Source of the DNA: Pseudomonas rhizosphaerae
GTDB taxonomy: Bacteria; Pseudomonadota; Gammaproteobacteria; Pseudomonadales; Pseudomonadaceae
Assembly: GCF_000761155.1 (NCBI RefSeq)
Contig: NZ_CP009533.1
Span: forward strand, 1,860,001 to 1,924,000
DNA length: 64,000 bases
Direction: 5' to 3'
Part shown: positions 1 through 7,428 of the stretch, in pieces
Layout of the letters: the number at the start of each line of letters is the position of its first letter
How positions within the stretch are numbered: position 1 is the first letter of the stretch
Notes under the pieces: generated by a model
What the model was told of the DNA's origin: nothing
Seen by the model: the letters and a program-made list of their open reading frames with translations, nothing else
The model's database searches: none
Program-made: the position numbers and the translations under genes

Positions 1-229
1 TCTGGAAGATCTGCGGGCTGCTCGACAGCTTGTCCAGGGTCAGGTCGTAGTGCAGCAGTTTGCGAAAGTGATCGAGCCGACCGAGCACCGCGTTGTCGCT
101 GCGTTGCAGCACCGACGCCTTCATGGATTCGTACAGGTACCAACCGGCGCCCGCCACCGTGAGCATCGCCACCAGCGAAAAGGCCAGGGTCGAGCGCAGG
201 GTCAGGGATGGGGGGCGTCGGCGTCCCAT
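1..229 (-). CDS. sensor histidine kinase, N-terminal part (runs off window)
   Basis: The first 76 residues of a membrane sensor kinase of the CusS/CopS/HprS type; the rest lies left of the window. The start is an ATG at 229, 28 bp inside the 3' end of the response-regulator gene, so the two are translationally coupled. A basic N-terminus (MGRRRPP) is followed by one transmembrane helix at about residues 12-32 and the beginning of a periplasmic sensor region. Partnership with the adjacent OmpR-class regulator follows from this overlap. No kinase motifs are inside the window, so the assignment rests on topology and neighbour. Confidence 0.75.
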   Translation of the reverse strand, partial: MGRRRPPSLTLRSTLAFSLVAMLTVAGAGWYLYESMKASVLQRSDNAVLGRLDHFRKLLHYDLTLDKLSSSPQIFQ

Positions 230-897
230 GGGCGCACCTCGCAGACGTAGCCGATGCCGCGCACGGTGTGGATCAGCTTGACCGGGTAGGGCTGGTCGAT
301 CTTGCTGCGCAGGCGCTTGACCGCGACGTCGACCACATTGGTGTCGCTGTCGAAATTCATGTCCCACACTTCCGAAGCGATCTGGGTGCGCGAGAGCACA
401 TCGCCTTCGCGGCGCAGCAGCAAGTGCAGCAGGGCGAATTCCTTGTTGGTCAGGGGGATGACTTCCTGTTGCCGCGTCACGCGGCGGCGCAGCAGGTCCA
501 GTTCGAGGTCGGCGAGGTGAAAGCGATCGGCTTCGCGCGCGCCACCGCGGCGCAGGATGGTACGAATCCGCAGCAACAGTTCGGTGAACGAAAACGGTTT
601 CACCAGGTAGTCGTCGGCGCCCAGCTCCAGGCCGCGGATGCGGTCCTGTAACTGGTCGCGGGCGGTCAGGAACAGCACCGGTACTGCTTGCCGAGCGCGC
701 AGCACCTCCATGATCTGGAAGCCGTCGATGCCGGGCAGCATCACGTCGAGCACCAGCAGGTCGTAGGCGTTTTCCAGCGCCAGGTGCAAACCGTCGGCAC
801 CGTGCTGCGCCCAATCGACGTTGTAGCCGGATTCACCCAAGCCTTTTTTCAGGTACTCGCCGGTCTTGATGTCGTCTTCGATCAACAGGATATGCAT
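202..897 (-). CDS. OmpR/PhoB-family response regulator, CusR/CopR/HprR-like
   Basis: A 231-residue DNA-binding response regulator. The receiver domain (about 1-115) has the acidic pair D8/D9, phospho-acceptor D51 in [10 protein letters not shown] and K100 in DYLVKPF. A winged-helix effector domain fills about 125-225. The sequence is of the heavy-metal (CusR/CopR/IrlR) class. Its 5' flank carries two ATGACA-N4-TGTCAT-type dyads, the known CusR/HprR recognition pattern, so it probably controls itself and the rightward genes from 1130. In E. coli both CusR (copper) and HprR (HOCl/H2O2, controlling msrPQ) use this box. The molybdoenzyme next door favours an HprR-like role, but copper sensing cannot be excluded. 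Confidence 0.88.
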   Translation of the reverse strand: MHILLIEDDIKTGEYLKKGLGESGYNVDWAQHGADGLHLALENAYDLLVLDVMLPGIDGFQIMEVLRARQAVPVLFLTARDQLQDRIRGLELGADDYLVKPFSFTELLLRIRTILRRGGAREADRFHLADLELDLLRRRVTRQQEVIPLTNKEFALLHLLLRREGDVLSRTQIASEVWDMNFDSDTNVVDVAVKRLRSKIDQPYPVKLIHTVRGIGYVCEVRPWDADAPHP

Positions 898-1008
898 CGA
901 TCAGGCTCGCTCGGGCGTCGGCGGTTCATAGGTTGGCGGTTCAGGGTCCAGGCGCGCGGCGAACAGGGCCTGCGCAGTGCAGTCTAATGGAGCAGGACGG
1001 CGCTGTCG

Positions 1009-1059
1009 GTTACATTCCTGTCATCGATGGCGCCGTCGCACGAATGACAGAAATGTCAT
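1009..1059. promoter_or_regulatory. two CusR/HprR-type operator boxes
   Basis: A perfect inverted repeat ATGACA-GAAA-TGTCAT lies at 1044-1059. A weaker copy (GTTACA-ttcc-TGTCAT, 4 of 6 in the left half) lies at 1009-1024, 35 bp away. The spacing and halves match the known CusR/HprR box (ATGACA-N4-TGTCAT). They sit between the divergent response-regulator gene and the secreted-protein gene, so they could serve both. Confidence 0.7.
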
Positions 1060-1129
1060 CGCCCGGTCATTCACGCGTGCCAGTTGTTGGCCGAACATGA
1101 CTGCACACCTACCGCAAGGAGTCGTACCG

Positions 1130-1741
1130 ATGAAGATCAAAACTGCCCTGTCGACCACCCTGGGCACGTTGCTGCTCAGCGCCGCCGTGATGGCCTCGGC
1201 TGCGGACATGCCAGTCGTCAAGCCGATGCGTGGCACGGTCGATGGCCTGGACAATAACACCTTGTCCTTCACCACCCGCAGCGGTGCGCACCAGACCATT
1301 GGCCTGACCGACAAGACTGGCATTCGCCTGGTGTCCAAGGCCAGCATCGATTCGATCAAGGCCGACAGCTTCATCGGCTCGGCGGCCACGCCCCAGGCCG
1401 ACGGTACGCTTAAGGCGCTGGAAGTGACCGTGTTCGAGCCGAGCCTCAAGGGCAGCGGTGAAGGGCACTACGGCTGGGAAAACGCTGATGGCACTACTGG
1501 CACCATGACCAACGGCACCGTGGGCAAGCTGGCCCAGACCAATGGCCGGACCTTGACCGTGAACTACAAGGGCGGCGAGAAGCAGGTCGTCGTGCCTGAA
1601 GATGTGCCGATCGCCTACGTTGAAGCGGGTAAGGCCGAGCAACTGGTCAAGGGCGCCAAGATCGTCGTGTTCCCCGCCGACGACGGCAAGACCGCCCGTG
1701 GCGTAGCTGTAGGCAAGGACGGCTTCCAGCCTCCGATGTAA
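1130..1741 (+). CDS. secreted protein, DUF5666-like
   Basis: A 203-residue exported protein of unknown function. The start is the ATG at 1130, preceded by AAGGAG at 1116-1121; a longer reading frame back to 977 has no such support and would bury the signal peptide. Residues 1-24 form a Sec signal peptide ending ASA-AD. The mature part resembles DUF5666-like small beta-barrel repeats (G-x-V-x-x-L-D...L-x-F-T, then a long-range repeat around residues 135-195). It lies just downstream of the CusR/HprR-type operators, so it is probably a target of the divergent two-component system. A periplasmic stress or metal role is inference only. Confidence 0.75.
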   Translation: MKIKTALSTTLGTLLLSAAVMASAADMPVVKPMRGTVDGLDNNTLSFTTRSGAHQTIGLTDKTGIRLVSKASIDSIKADSFIGSAATPQADGTLKALEVTVFEPSLKGSGEGHYGWENADGTTGTMTNGTVGKLAQTNGRTLTVNYKGGEKQVVVPEDVPIAYVEAGKAEQLVKGAKIVVFPADDGKTARGVAVGKDGFQPPM

Positions 1742-1759
1742 CACAGCGGGCTTTCTCCC

Positions 1760-1846
1760 GTAGGAGCGGTCATCGGCCGCGAAAGACGCATCGCGGAGTA
1801 TCTGATCTACCGCAGTGGTCTTTTCGCGGCCACTGACCGCTCCCAT
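1760..1846. repeat. REP-type inverted repeat pair
   Basis: Two arms, about 1760-1784 (GTAGGAGCGGTCATCGGCCG onward) and 1821-1846 (the reverse complement with one or two differences), form a large hairpin between the secreted-protein gene and the cytochrome gene. The same GGAGCGGTC-GGCCGCGAAA unit recurs near 38330. It is typical of Pseudomonas REP elements and may also end transcription from the left. Confidence 0.7.
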
Positions 1847-1886
1847 AGGGGGGGCGGTGTGTTTTCTTATAGGGGAGGGCCATTTC

Positions 1887-2510
1887 ATGGCCGTGCAACG
1901 CATACATTCACTCACGGTACGCCTGACCCACTGGATCAATGCCTTCGGCATGACCTGCATGTTCATGAGCGGCTGGGGTATCTACAACGCGTCACCCCTG
2001 TTCGCGTTCCGCTTCCCGCCCTCGCTCACCCTGGGCGGCTGGCTGGGCGGTGCGCTGGCCTGGCATTTCGCAGTCATGTGGCTGCTGCTGATCAATGGCC
2101 TGGTCTACGTCCTTTACGGACTGCTCAGCCAGCACTTCAAGCGCGACCTGCTGCCGGTCACGCCTACCGCAGTCAAGCGTGACCTGCGGGATGCATTGCG
2201 CCTGCGTCTGATCCATGAAAAAGGCGTCTACAACGCCGTACAGCGCCTGATGTACTGGCTGGTGCTGGCAGCCGGCGTGCTGATTCTGGTCTCCGGCGTG
2301 GCCATCTGGAAGCCCATACAGTTCCAGGAACTGGTCGCCCTGCTGGGCGGTTACGACTTCGCCCGCTATGTTCATTTTGCCGCCATGTCGGCCATCGGTG
2401 CTTTCGTGGTCGTGCATCTGGCCCTGGTATTGCTGGTGCCCAAGACACTGCCGCCGATGATCACCGGCGGTGTGCGGCCGCTGACCCACGAGAAGAACGA
2501 TCATGAATGA
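1887..2510 (+). CDS. cytochrome b561-type membrane subunit
   Basis: A 207-residue di-heme cytochrome b of the Ni/Fe-hydrogenase/thiosulfate-reductase anchor family. The start ATG at 1887 has AGGGGAGGG just upstream. Four or five transmembrane helices carry the likely heme histidines H15 (RLTHWINA), one in AWHFAVMW, one in YVHFAAM and one in VVHLALVL. Its stop overlaps the start of the molybdoenzyme gene by 8 bp, so it is the probable quinol-to-enzyme electron carrier, taking the place MsrQ has for MsrP. It is not an MsrQ homologue by sequence pattern. Confidence 0.85.
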   Translation: MAVQRIHSLTVRLTHWINAFGMTCMFMSGWGIYNASPLFAFRFPPSLTLGGWLGGALAWHFAVMWLLLINGLVYVLYGLLSQHFKRDLLPVTPTAVKRDLRDALRLRLIHEKGVYNAVQRLMYWLVLAAGVLILVSGVAIWKPIQFQELVALLGGYDFARYVHFAAMSAIGAFVVVHLALVLLVPKTLPPMITGGVRPLTHEKNDHE

Positions 2511-3273
2511 ACCCAGGCCCCGCCGTACTGCCCCGATCAAGCTGGAGCCTGCCCAGCGCACCGAATTGGAAAGCCTCCAGCGCCGGCATTTCCTGCGCGG
2601 CGGCTTGACCGTCGGCGCCATGGCGATGCTCAGCGGCTGCAACCTGCAAGACGGCGACCAGGTCGACAAGGTCTTGTGGGCCATGTCGCGCTGGAACGAT
2701 CGCGTGCAAGCCTGGCTGTTCAACGGCCAACGGCTGGCGCCCACCTACAGCAAGGCGCAGATGACCCAACCGTTCCCGTTCAACGCTTTCTACAGTGAGG
2801 ACGACATCCCCGACATCGATGTCGCCGGCTATGCCCTCGCCGTGTCCGGCCTGGTGCGCGACAAGGCGCCCTGGACTTTGGAAGGTCTGCGCAAGCTGCC
2901 CCAGCGCAGCGACATCACCCGGCTGATCTGCGTCGAGGGCTGGAGCGCCATCGGCCAGTGGGGCGGGGTGCCGCTGAAAACCTTCCTCGAGCATATTGGC
3001 GCCGACACCACGGCCAAATTCGTCGGGTTCAAGTGTGCCGACCGTTACTACTCGAGCCTGGACATGCCCACCGCCCTGCACCCGCAGACGCTGCTCGCCC
3101 TGGACTACGGCGAAATCGCCCTGCCGCCCGAATACGGCTACCCGCTACGAGTCCGTGTGCCGACCAAACTGGGCTTCAAGAACCCCAAGCATATCGTCGA
3201 GATCTTCGTCAGCAACGACTACCCCGGCGGCTATTGGGAAGACCAGGGCTACAACTGGTTCAGCGGGATCTGA
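2503..3273 (+). CDS. periplasmic molybdopterin oxidoreductase, YedY/MsrP-like (sulfite-oxidase fold)
   Basis: A 256-residue molybdoenzyme. The N-terminus has a twin-arginine motif RRHFLRGG (residues 27-34) followed by a hydrophobic stretch ending LSGC, so it is probably a Tat-exported lipoprotein. The sulfite-oxidase/YedY fold is shown by LICVEGWSAIGQWGG with C143 as the presumed Mo ligand, and by the C-terminal PPEYGYPLR...GFKNPKHI segment. It is shorter than E. coli MsrP (about 334 residues). The operon with a cytochrome b and the HprR-type box suggest reductive repair of oxidised periplasmic substrates such as methionine sulfoxide. The substrate is inferred, not shown. Confidence 0.85.
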   Translation: MNEPRPRRTAPIKLEPAQRTELESLQRRHFLRGGLTVGAMAMLSGCNLQDGDQVDKVLWAMSRWNDRVQAWLFNGQRLAPTYSKAQMTQPFPFNAFYSEDDIPDIDVAGYALAVSGLVRDKAPWTLEGLRKLPQRSDITRLICVEGWSAIGQWGGVPLKTFLEHIGADTTAKFVGFKCADRYYSSLDMPTALHPQTLLALDYGEIALPPEYGYPLRVRVPTKLGFKNPKHIVEIFVSNDYPGGYWEDQGYNWFSGI

Positions 3274-3279
3274 CGCCGA

Positions 3280-3720
3280 TCAGCAGGCGCAGGACGCGGT
3301 CACGGCCGTCGTCGCGTCCCGGCCATCAGCTTTGGCGAGCGGTAAGCCTTCGTCGAGCCAGCCGGTGACGCCGCCGATCATCTCCTTCACCTGATGGCCC
3401 AGGCTGGCCAGTCGCACCGCGGCCCGGTGCACCCCGTTGCAGTGGGGTCCGGCGCAGTAGACGACGAACAGGCTGTCGGCTGGGAACTGGGCAAGACGTT
3501 CGGGGGTGATCGTTCGGGTCGGCAGGTTGACCGAGCCGGCTACATGGCCGGCGGCGAACGCGGTTTCGTTGCGTACATCCAGCAGGATGAAGTCGACCTG
3601 GCCGGTTTGCTGGCTACGGTACACATCGGAGCAATCGGTTTCGAAACGCAATCGCTGGCTGAAATGGGCGAGTGCTTCGGGGGCGCTGGCGGCGGGGTGT
3701 TCACTGATCAGGCTGGGCAT
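3280..3720 (-). CDS. single-domain rhodanese-like sulfurtransferase
   Basis: A 146-residue rhodanese-homology domain (about 25-140) with catalytic C89 in the loop YCAGPHCNG and the LLDVRNETAFAAGHVAGSVNLP signature. The ATG at 3720 is chosen because AGGAG lies 8 nt upstream; a TTG six codons earlier would overlap that ribosome site. The C-terminal end has two further cysteines (SCAC). It ends 6 bp from the molybdoenzyme (convergent) and is divergent from the AraC-type regulator, a pairing often seen for FtrA-like regulators. Sulfur relay or cyanide/thiosulfate chemistry is likely; the donor is unknown. Confidence 0.85.
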   Translation of the reverse strand: MPSLISEHPAASAPEALAHFSQRLRFETDCSDVYRSQQTGQVDFILLDVRNETAFAAGHVAGSVNLPTRTITPERLAQFPADSLFVVYCAGPHCNGVHRAAVRLASLGHQVKEMIGGVTGWLDEGLPLAKADGRDATTAVTASCAC

Positions 3721-3818
3721 ATGGGTGGCTCCTGGCAAGGTGGGTGTAGCGTCACTTTAAAGGTGTCGCACCTTGCGCTACAGTGGCGAACTCGACATCG
3801 ACCGGTAGTTTTTCGCCA

Positions 3819-4784
3819 ATGCATGACGCTCCTGGGCTGGTGGCCATATTGGCCTACGATGGTTTGTGCACGTTCGAATTCGGTATTGCTATCGAGATAT
3901 TCGCGTTGCCCAGGCCGGAATTCGATTTTGCCTGGTATCGGCATAGCATCGTTGCCGTCGACCGGGGGCCGCTGCGTGCGACAGGGGGGTTCATGGTCAG
4001 CGCCGATGCCGGGTATGAGGCGTTGACCGAGGCCCGTACCATCGTCATTCCCGGATGGCGGAGCCGCGATGAACTGCCGCCGCATGCGCTGCTCGACGCG
4101 CTGCGCCAGGCGCATGAGCGCGGCGCGCGCCTGCTGTCGATCTGTTCCGGGGTATTCGTGCTGGCGGCAGCCGGGTTGCTGGACGGCAAGCGCGCCACTA
4201 CTCATTGGCGCTACTGTGATGAGCTGGCGCGGCGGTTTCCCGCAATCCTCGTGGATCCTGCCGTGCTGTATGTGGACAGCGGGCAGGTGATCACCTCGGC
4301 GGGCAGTGCGGCCGGGATCGATGCCTGCCTGCATCTGGTGGAGCGGGACTTTGGTGCCCATGTGTCCAACACGGTGGCCCGACGGCTGGTGATGGCGCCG
4401 CTGCGCGCCGGCGGGCAAGCGCAGTTCATTGCTGCGCCGGTGGCCCAGGTGCCGCGGCATGATCTGGCGGCGGTGCTGGAGTGGGCTCGTGAGCGCCTGG
4501 GTGAAACCCTGACAGTGCCGCAAATGGCCGCCAAGGCGCTGATGAGCGAGCGCACGTTTTTGCGACGCTTCAAGGACGCGACCGGCATGACACCCAAGGC
4601 CTGGTTGCAACACGAACGAATGGCCCGGGCTCGCTCGCTGCTGGAAACCAGCGCGTTGGATACCGAGCAGGTAGCCCAGCGGTGCGGTTTCGCGTCAGCA
4701 GAAAGTTTCCGAGTCGCCTTTCGCAAAGCCGTCGGCTTGGCGCCATCGTTCTACCGCGAAAGGTTCGGGGCCCGGCAGCGCTGA
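3819..4784 (+). CDS. GlxA/FtrA-family AraC-type transcriptional regulator
   Basis: A 321-residue regulator with an N-terminal DJ-1/PfpI-like domain (about 10-180, with LSICSGVFVLAAAGLLDG holding the nucleophile-elbow cysteine) and a C-terminal AraC double helix-turn-helix (about 215-315; MSERTFLRRFKDATGMTP and CGFASAESFRVAFRKAVG). ATG at 3819 is used; a GTG at 3783 in frame is possible but poorly supported. It is divergent from the rhodanese gene across about 100 bp, so that gene is its likely target. The PfpI domain in this family is usually a ligand sensor rather than a protease. Confidence 0.88.
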   Translation: MHDAPGLVAILAYDGLCTFEFGIAIEIFALPRPEFDFAWYRHSIVAVDRGPLRATGGFMVSADAGYEALTEARTIVIPGWRSRDELPPHALLDALRQAHERGARLLSICSGVFVLAAAGLLDGKRATTHWRYCDELARRFPAILVDPAVLYVDSGQVITSAGSAAGIDACLHLVERDFGAHVSNTVARRLVMAPLRAGGQAQFIAAPVAQVPRHDLAAVLEWARERLGETLTVPQMAAKALMSERTFLRRFKDATGMTPKAWLQHERMARARSLLETSALDTEQVAQRCGFASAESFRVAFRKAVGLAPSFYRERFGARQR

Positions 4785-4851
4785 CGCGGTGTCTCTGGAT
4801 GACCGCGGCGGACCCGGACGCGGCGTTAGAGGCGGGGTGAGTGCAGTTTGT

Positions 4852-4938
4852 GTAGCAGCGGCGCGAGCCGCGTCGGCGGTGGGTGAGGTATGTCTGGATA
4901 AACGCGGTGGGCCCGGACGCGGCTTGTGCCGCTGCTAC
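4852..4938. repeat. REP-type inverted repeat (GTAGCAGCGGC class)
   Basis: Arms at about 4852-4874 (GTAGCAGCGGCGCGAGCCGC) and 4911-4938 (reverse complement with an insertion) fold into a long imperfect hairpin between two convergent genes. The same unit recurs at 43684-43770. It is a different REP class from the GGAGCGGTC type at 1760 and 38330. Confidence 0.65.
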
Positions 4939-4950
4939 GGGGGGCGTGTG

Positions 4951-5943
4951 TCAGGGTTTGGTGACGGTGAGGACGACGGCGGCGATTCGTTCGGCCTGTT
5001 GATAGCCAGGGGTTTCCAGCTCTTCGCCGAACACGTCCGGGTCCACTTCTTCATAGGTCCACTGCAGGCCCGGCACATTCAGCAGCGGTTGTACCTGGGC
5101 CAGGAACAGGTCGACGCCGTCCACCGACGGTGCGCCGGTGTACAGCAGCAGACTGCCGCCGGGTGCCAGACGGTCCAGGGCCTCGCGGGCGATGCGGACC
5201 GACAGTGCCGATCCCAGCTCGCCACCGCCATCGCGATAGGCCCGCGCCTCGGGGTCCTGCATGTAGGGCGGATTGGCGACGATCAGATCGAAATCGCCAC
5301 TGGTCCCTTGCAGGACATCACTGTGCCAGGCCGAAACGTTGCTGACGCCCGCCAAGGCAGCATTCACCGCCGTAAAGCGCAACGCGATCCGGTTGATATC
5401 GACGGCCTGAACCTGCGCTTCGCGGCGCGCGAGGGCGATCACTATCGCGCCGGCGCCACTGCCACAGCCGATGTCGATGGCGGTGCGGACAGGATGTAGG
5501 GACTGGGCCAGATGCTTATCGATGGCTCGGGCAAAACGATGGGTGTCCGGACCGAAAAATACCGAATCATGAGCCACGGTCGGATAGGCCGAATGCACGA
5601 ACAACTGCCCGTCCAGACTGGACCAGCGCACCTCGCTGTGCAGCAACCCCGAGCGCTCGGTGAGAATGGCGCTCTCCAATAACGCTGCAGTTTCCACCTG
5701 CGGCAACAGGCCTGGTTCGAACGGGCGACTCCAGCCGAACACACCGCGCAGGTCACGGGCGACCCGATTGCCCGCGCGTTCATTGTTGCGCTGGTGGGTC
5801 AGCGGCGTCACGGTGACGAAGCGGTAACCGTCCGCCTGCAGACGACGGCCCAGTTGCAGCAGCACCGTGTCCAGCTCGCCATCCTCCCCGGCACCGCAGG
5901 CGTCCGCCTGGCCCCTGGTCAAACCGTGTACATCAATGCTCAA
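4951..5943 (-). CDS. SAM-dependent methyltransferase, PrmC/N5-glutamine-methyltransferase-like
   Basis: A 330-residue class I methyltransferase. The SAM-binding motif AIDIGCGSGAGA sits at 155-166, the acidic ribose-binding residue in VDINRIAL at 181-188, and the target-binding NPPY at 224-227. NPPY is typical of enzymes methylating a planar nitrogen (Gln, Asn, Ade, Cyt), as in PrmC and HemK. The N-terminal 150 residues are longer than and unlike the PrmC release-factor-recognition domain, so the substrate may be something else. Its start lies 11 bp inside the upstream iron-enzyme gene, implying coupled translation and a shared pathway. Confidence 0.8.
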   Translation of the reverse strand: MSIDVHGLTRGQADACGAGEDGELDTVLLQLGRRLQADGYRFVTVTPLTHQRNNERAGNRVARDLRGVFGWSRPFEPGLLPQVETAALLESAILTERSGLLHSEVRWSSLDGQLFVHSAYPTVAHDSVFFGPDTHRFARAIDKHLAQSLHPVRTAIDIGCGSGAGAIVIALARREAQVQAVDINRIALRFTAVNAALAGVSNVSAWHSDVLQGTSGDFDLIVANPPYMQDPEARAYRDGGGELGSALSVRIAREALDRLAPGGSLLLYTGAPSVDGVDLFLAQVQPLLNVPGLQWTYEEVDPDVFGEELETPGYQQAERIAAVVLTVTKP

Positions 5944-7297
5944 GGCTCAGCACTCCCTCGCTCAGGCGTTGCGTAAAAATGCGCGTGGCTTCAAGCCCCT
6001 CAGGCGACGCGTGCAGCGACGGCGACATCTTGCGAATCAATTCCCGGGTCGAGTCAGCAGGCGTGGCCCCGGCGGCGGGGATCGACGCAACGGCCTCCCG
6101 GCGACGGAACCGCGCCCTGAATGGATTGTTCACGCCGGACTGCGTGTCTACCCAATCCCCGGCGATCCAGTCCTTCAGCAATTGCAGCTCGTAACCGTTG
6201 AACACGCCAAACATCGGCGCGCCGGGCCCATCGATCATTTGCCAGAAGCGGCTGGCCTGCGGGTCTTGATGGCGTTTTATCCAACCCTTGTTTTCCAGAG
6301 CGGTCAGAAAATCACCGCACTGGCCTGGCTGGGCCAGCCATTCGTTGACGGTCTTGCCTTCCAGGCGGCAGTAATCGGAGTGCATGAACTGGCCAAAGCC
6401 GCGCTTGCGCTCCAGCATTTGCACCACTTCATGGTCCAGGTTGAAGCCCTCGATCACTGCAGAAGACCCGACGCCCAGATCATTGAGGTTATAGCCTGCC
6501 CGCAACCGCTCGAGGAATACCGCATTGCCAGCACCTCCCGGCAGCAGGTCCAGGACGGCCGCCACGGCCTTGTGCGCATGCCCGGTGCCTGCGTTGTCTA
6601 TGGTCACGTGCAACGTGAAATAGTAGGGGTCGATGCCCAGCTCGTTGAGTTCGAACGCAGTGATCAGCAGGTGCAGCGGCAGCTGTTCATACCCCAGGTT
6701 GTAACCGATGACCTCAGGCAGGAAGTCATCGCTCGCCTGTCCGAGTGCCAGCTGGATAGCGCCTTGCAGATACAGACCGTCGGCCAGCTCATGGGTCGCC
6801 AGACAGTCATGCTCGGCCAGCAATGCGCGGTAGAGCGTCACGTGGTTCAGCGCCGGGTCACCGTCGCCCAGCTCCTCGAGGTAGGTGCGGATCAGCCCTC
6901 GGTAACGCCAGTCGGCCGAGTGGCGCACCGTTCCAAACAGCCACGCGCCATCCACCAATTTGCTCGGCGCGACCTGCTGCAGAAAGTACAGCGCATGCGC
7001 CTTGCTGCTGAAGAAACGCCGCGGCGCACCGGCATGGCGTAACTGCAGATACTCCGAGTACTGGCGACCCACCGCTGCGGCATTGTCCGCCACCCACTGC
7101 AACAGCTGGGCCGGCTCGGTCGGCATCGGGCAGGGCAGTGCCGAAGCCTGCTCCAGTTGCTCTTCGAGAAAGCCTTTTATCACGGTGGGATCAGTGGTTT
7201 CAGGGTCGCCGAGTAGCGATTGGTACATCGGCAGGGCGGCACGGCTGGGCGTGGCGCACGAAGGCTGGCAGGCCATGGATTGGAGCGAGATCATCAT
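5933..7297 (-). CDS. iron-containing redox enzyme, heme-oxygenase-like (TENA/PqqC fold)
   Basis: A 454-residue protein of the iron-containing redox enzyme family, in which a heme-oxygenase-like all-alpha bundle often binds a non-heme di-iron centre. The C-terminal two-thirds (about 150-350) carries the acidic and histidine-rich helices expected, for example FTLHVTIDNAGTGHA and GFNLDHEVVQM. The first ATG of an ATG-ATG pair is taken at 7297; no strong ribosome site is visible, so the start is uncertain. It overlaps the methyltransferase gene and precedes it in the same operon. Substrate unknown; a small-molecule oxidation followed by methylation is an inference from context. Confidence 0.7.
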   Translation of the reverse strand: MMISLQSMACQPSCATPSRAALPMYQSLLGDPETTDPTVIKGFLEEQLEQASALPCPMPTEPAQLLQWVADNAAAVGRQYSEYLQLRHAGAPRRFFSSKAHALYFLQQVAPSKLVDGAWLFGTVRHSADWRYRGLIRTYLEELGDGDPALNHVTLYRALLAEHDCLATHELADGLYLQGAIQLALGQASDDFLPEVIGYNLGYEQLPLHLLITAFELNELGIDPYYFTLHVTIDNAGTGHAHKAVAAVLDLLPGGAGNAVFLERLRAGYNLNDLGVGSSAVIEGFNLDHEVVQMLERKRGFGQFMHSDYCRLEGKTVNEWLAQPGQCGDFLTALENKGWIKRHQDPQASRFWQMIDGPGAPMFGVFNGYELQLLKDWIAGDWVDTQSGVNNPFRARFRRREAVASIPAAGATPADSTRELIRKMSPSLHASPEGLEATRIFTQRLSEGVLSLEH

Positions 7298-7428
7298 GGT
7301 ACCAATTATGTTTTTGGTGTGATGATTCGAGTTCGGCCGGCCGCAGAAAATTCAGCCGGAGCGACGAAGCGACACGTCAACAGTGAGTGCGCCTTGACCG
7401 GCGTGCCGTGCGACTCGCCTCTATCCAG

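Noticed and set aside
977..1129. N-terminal extension of the secreted protein
   Set aside because: It crosses the CusR-type operators and would place the signal peptide internally; ATG 1130 has a good ribosome site.
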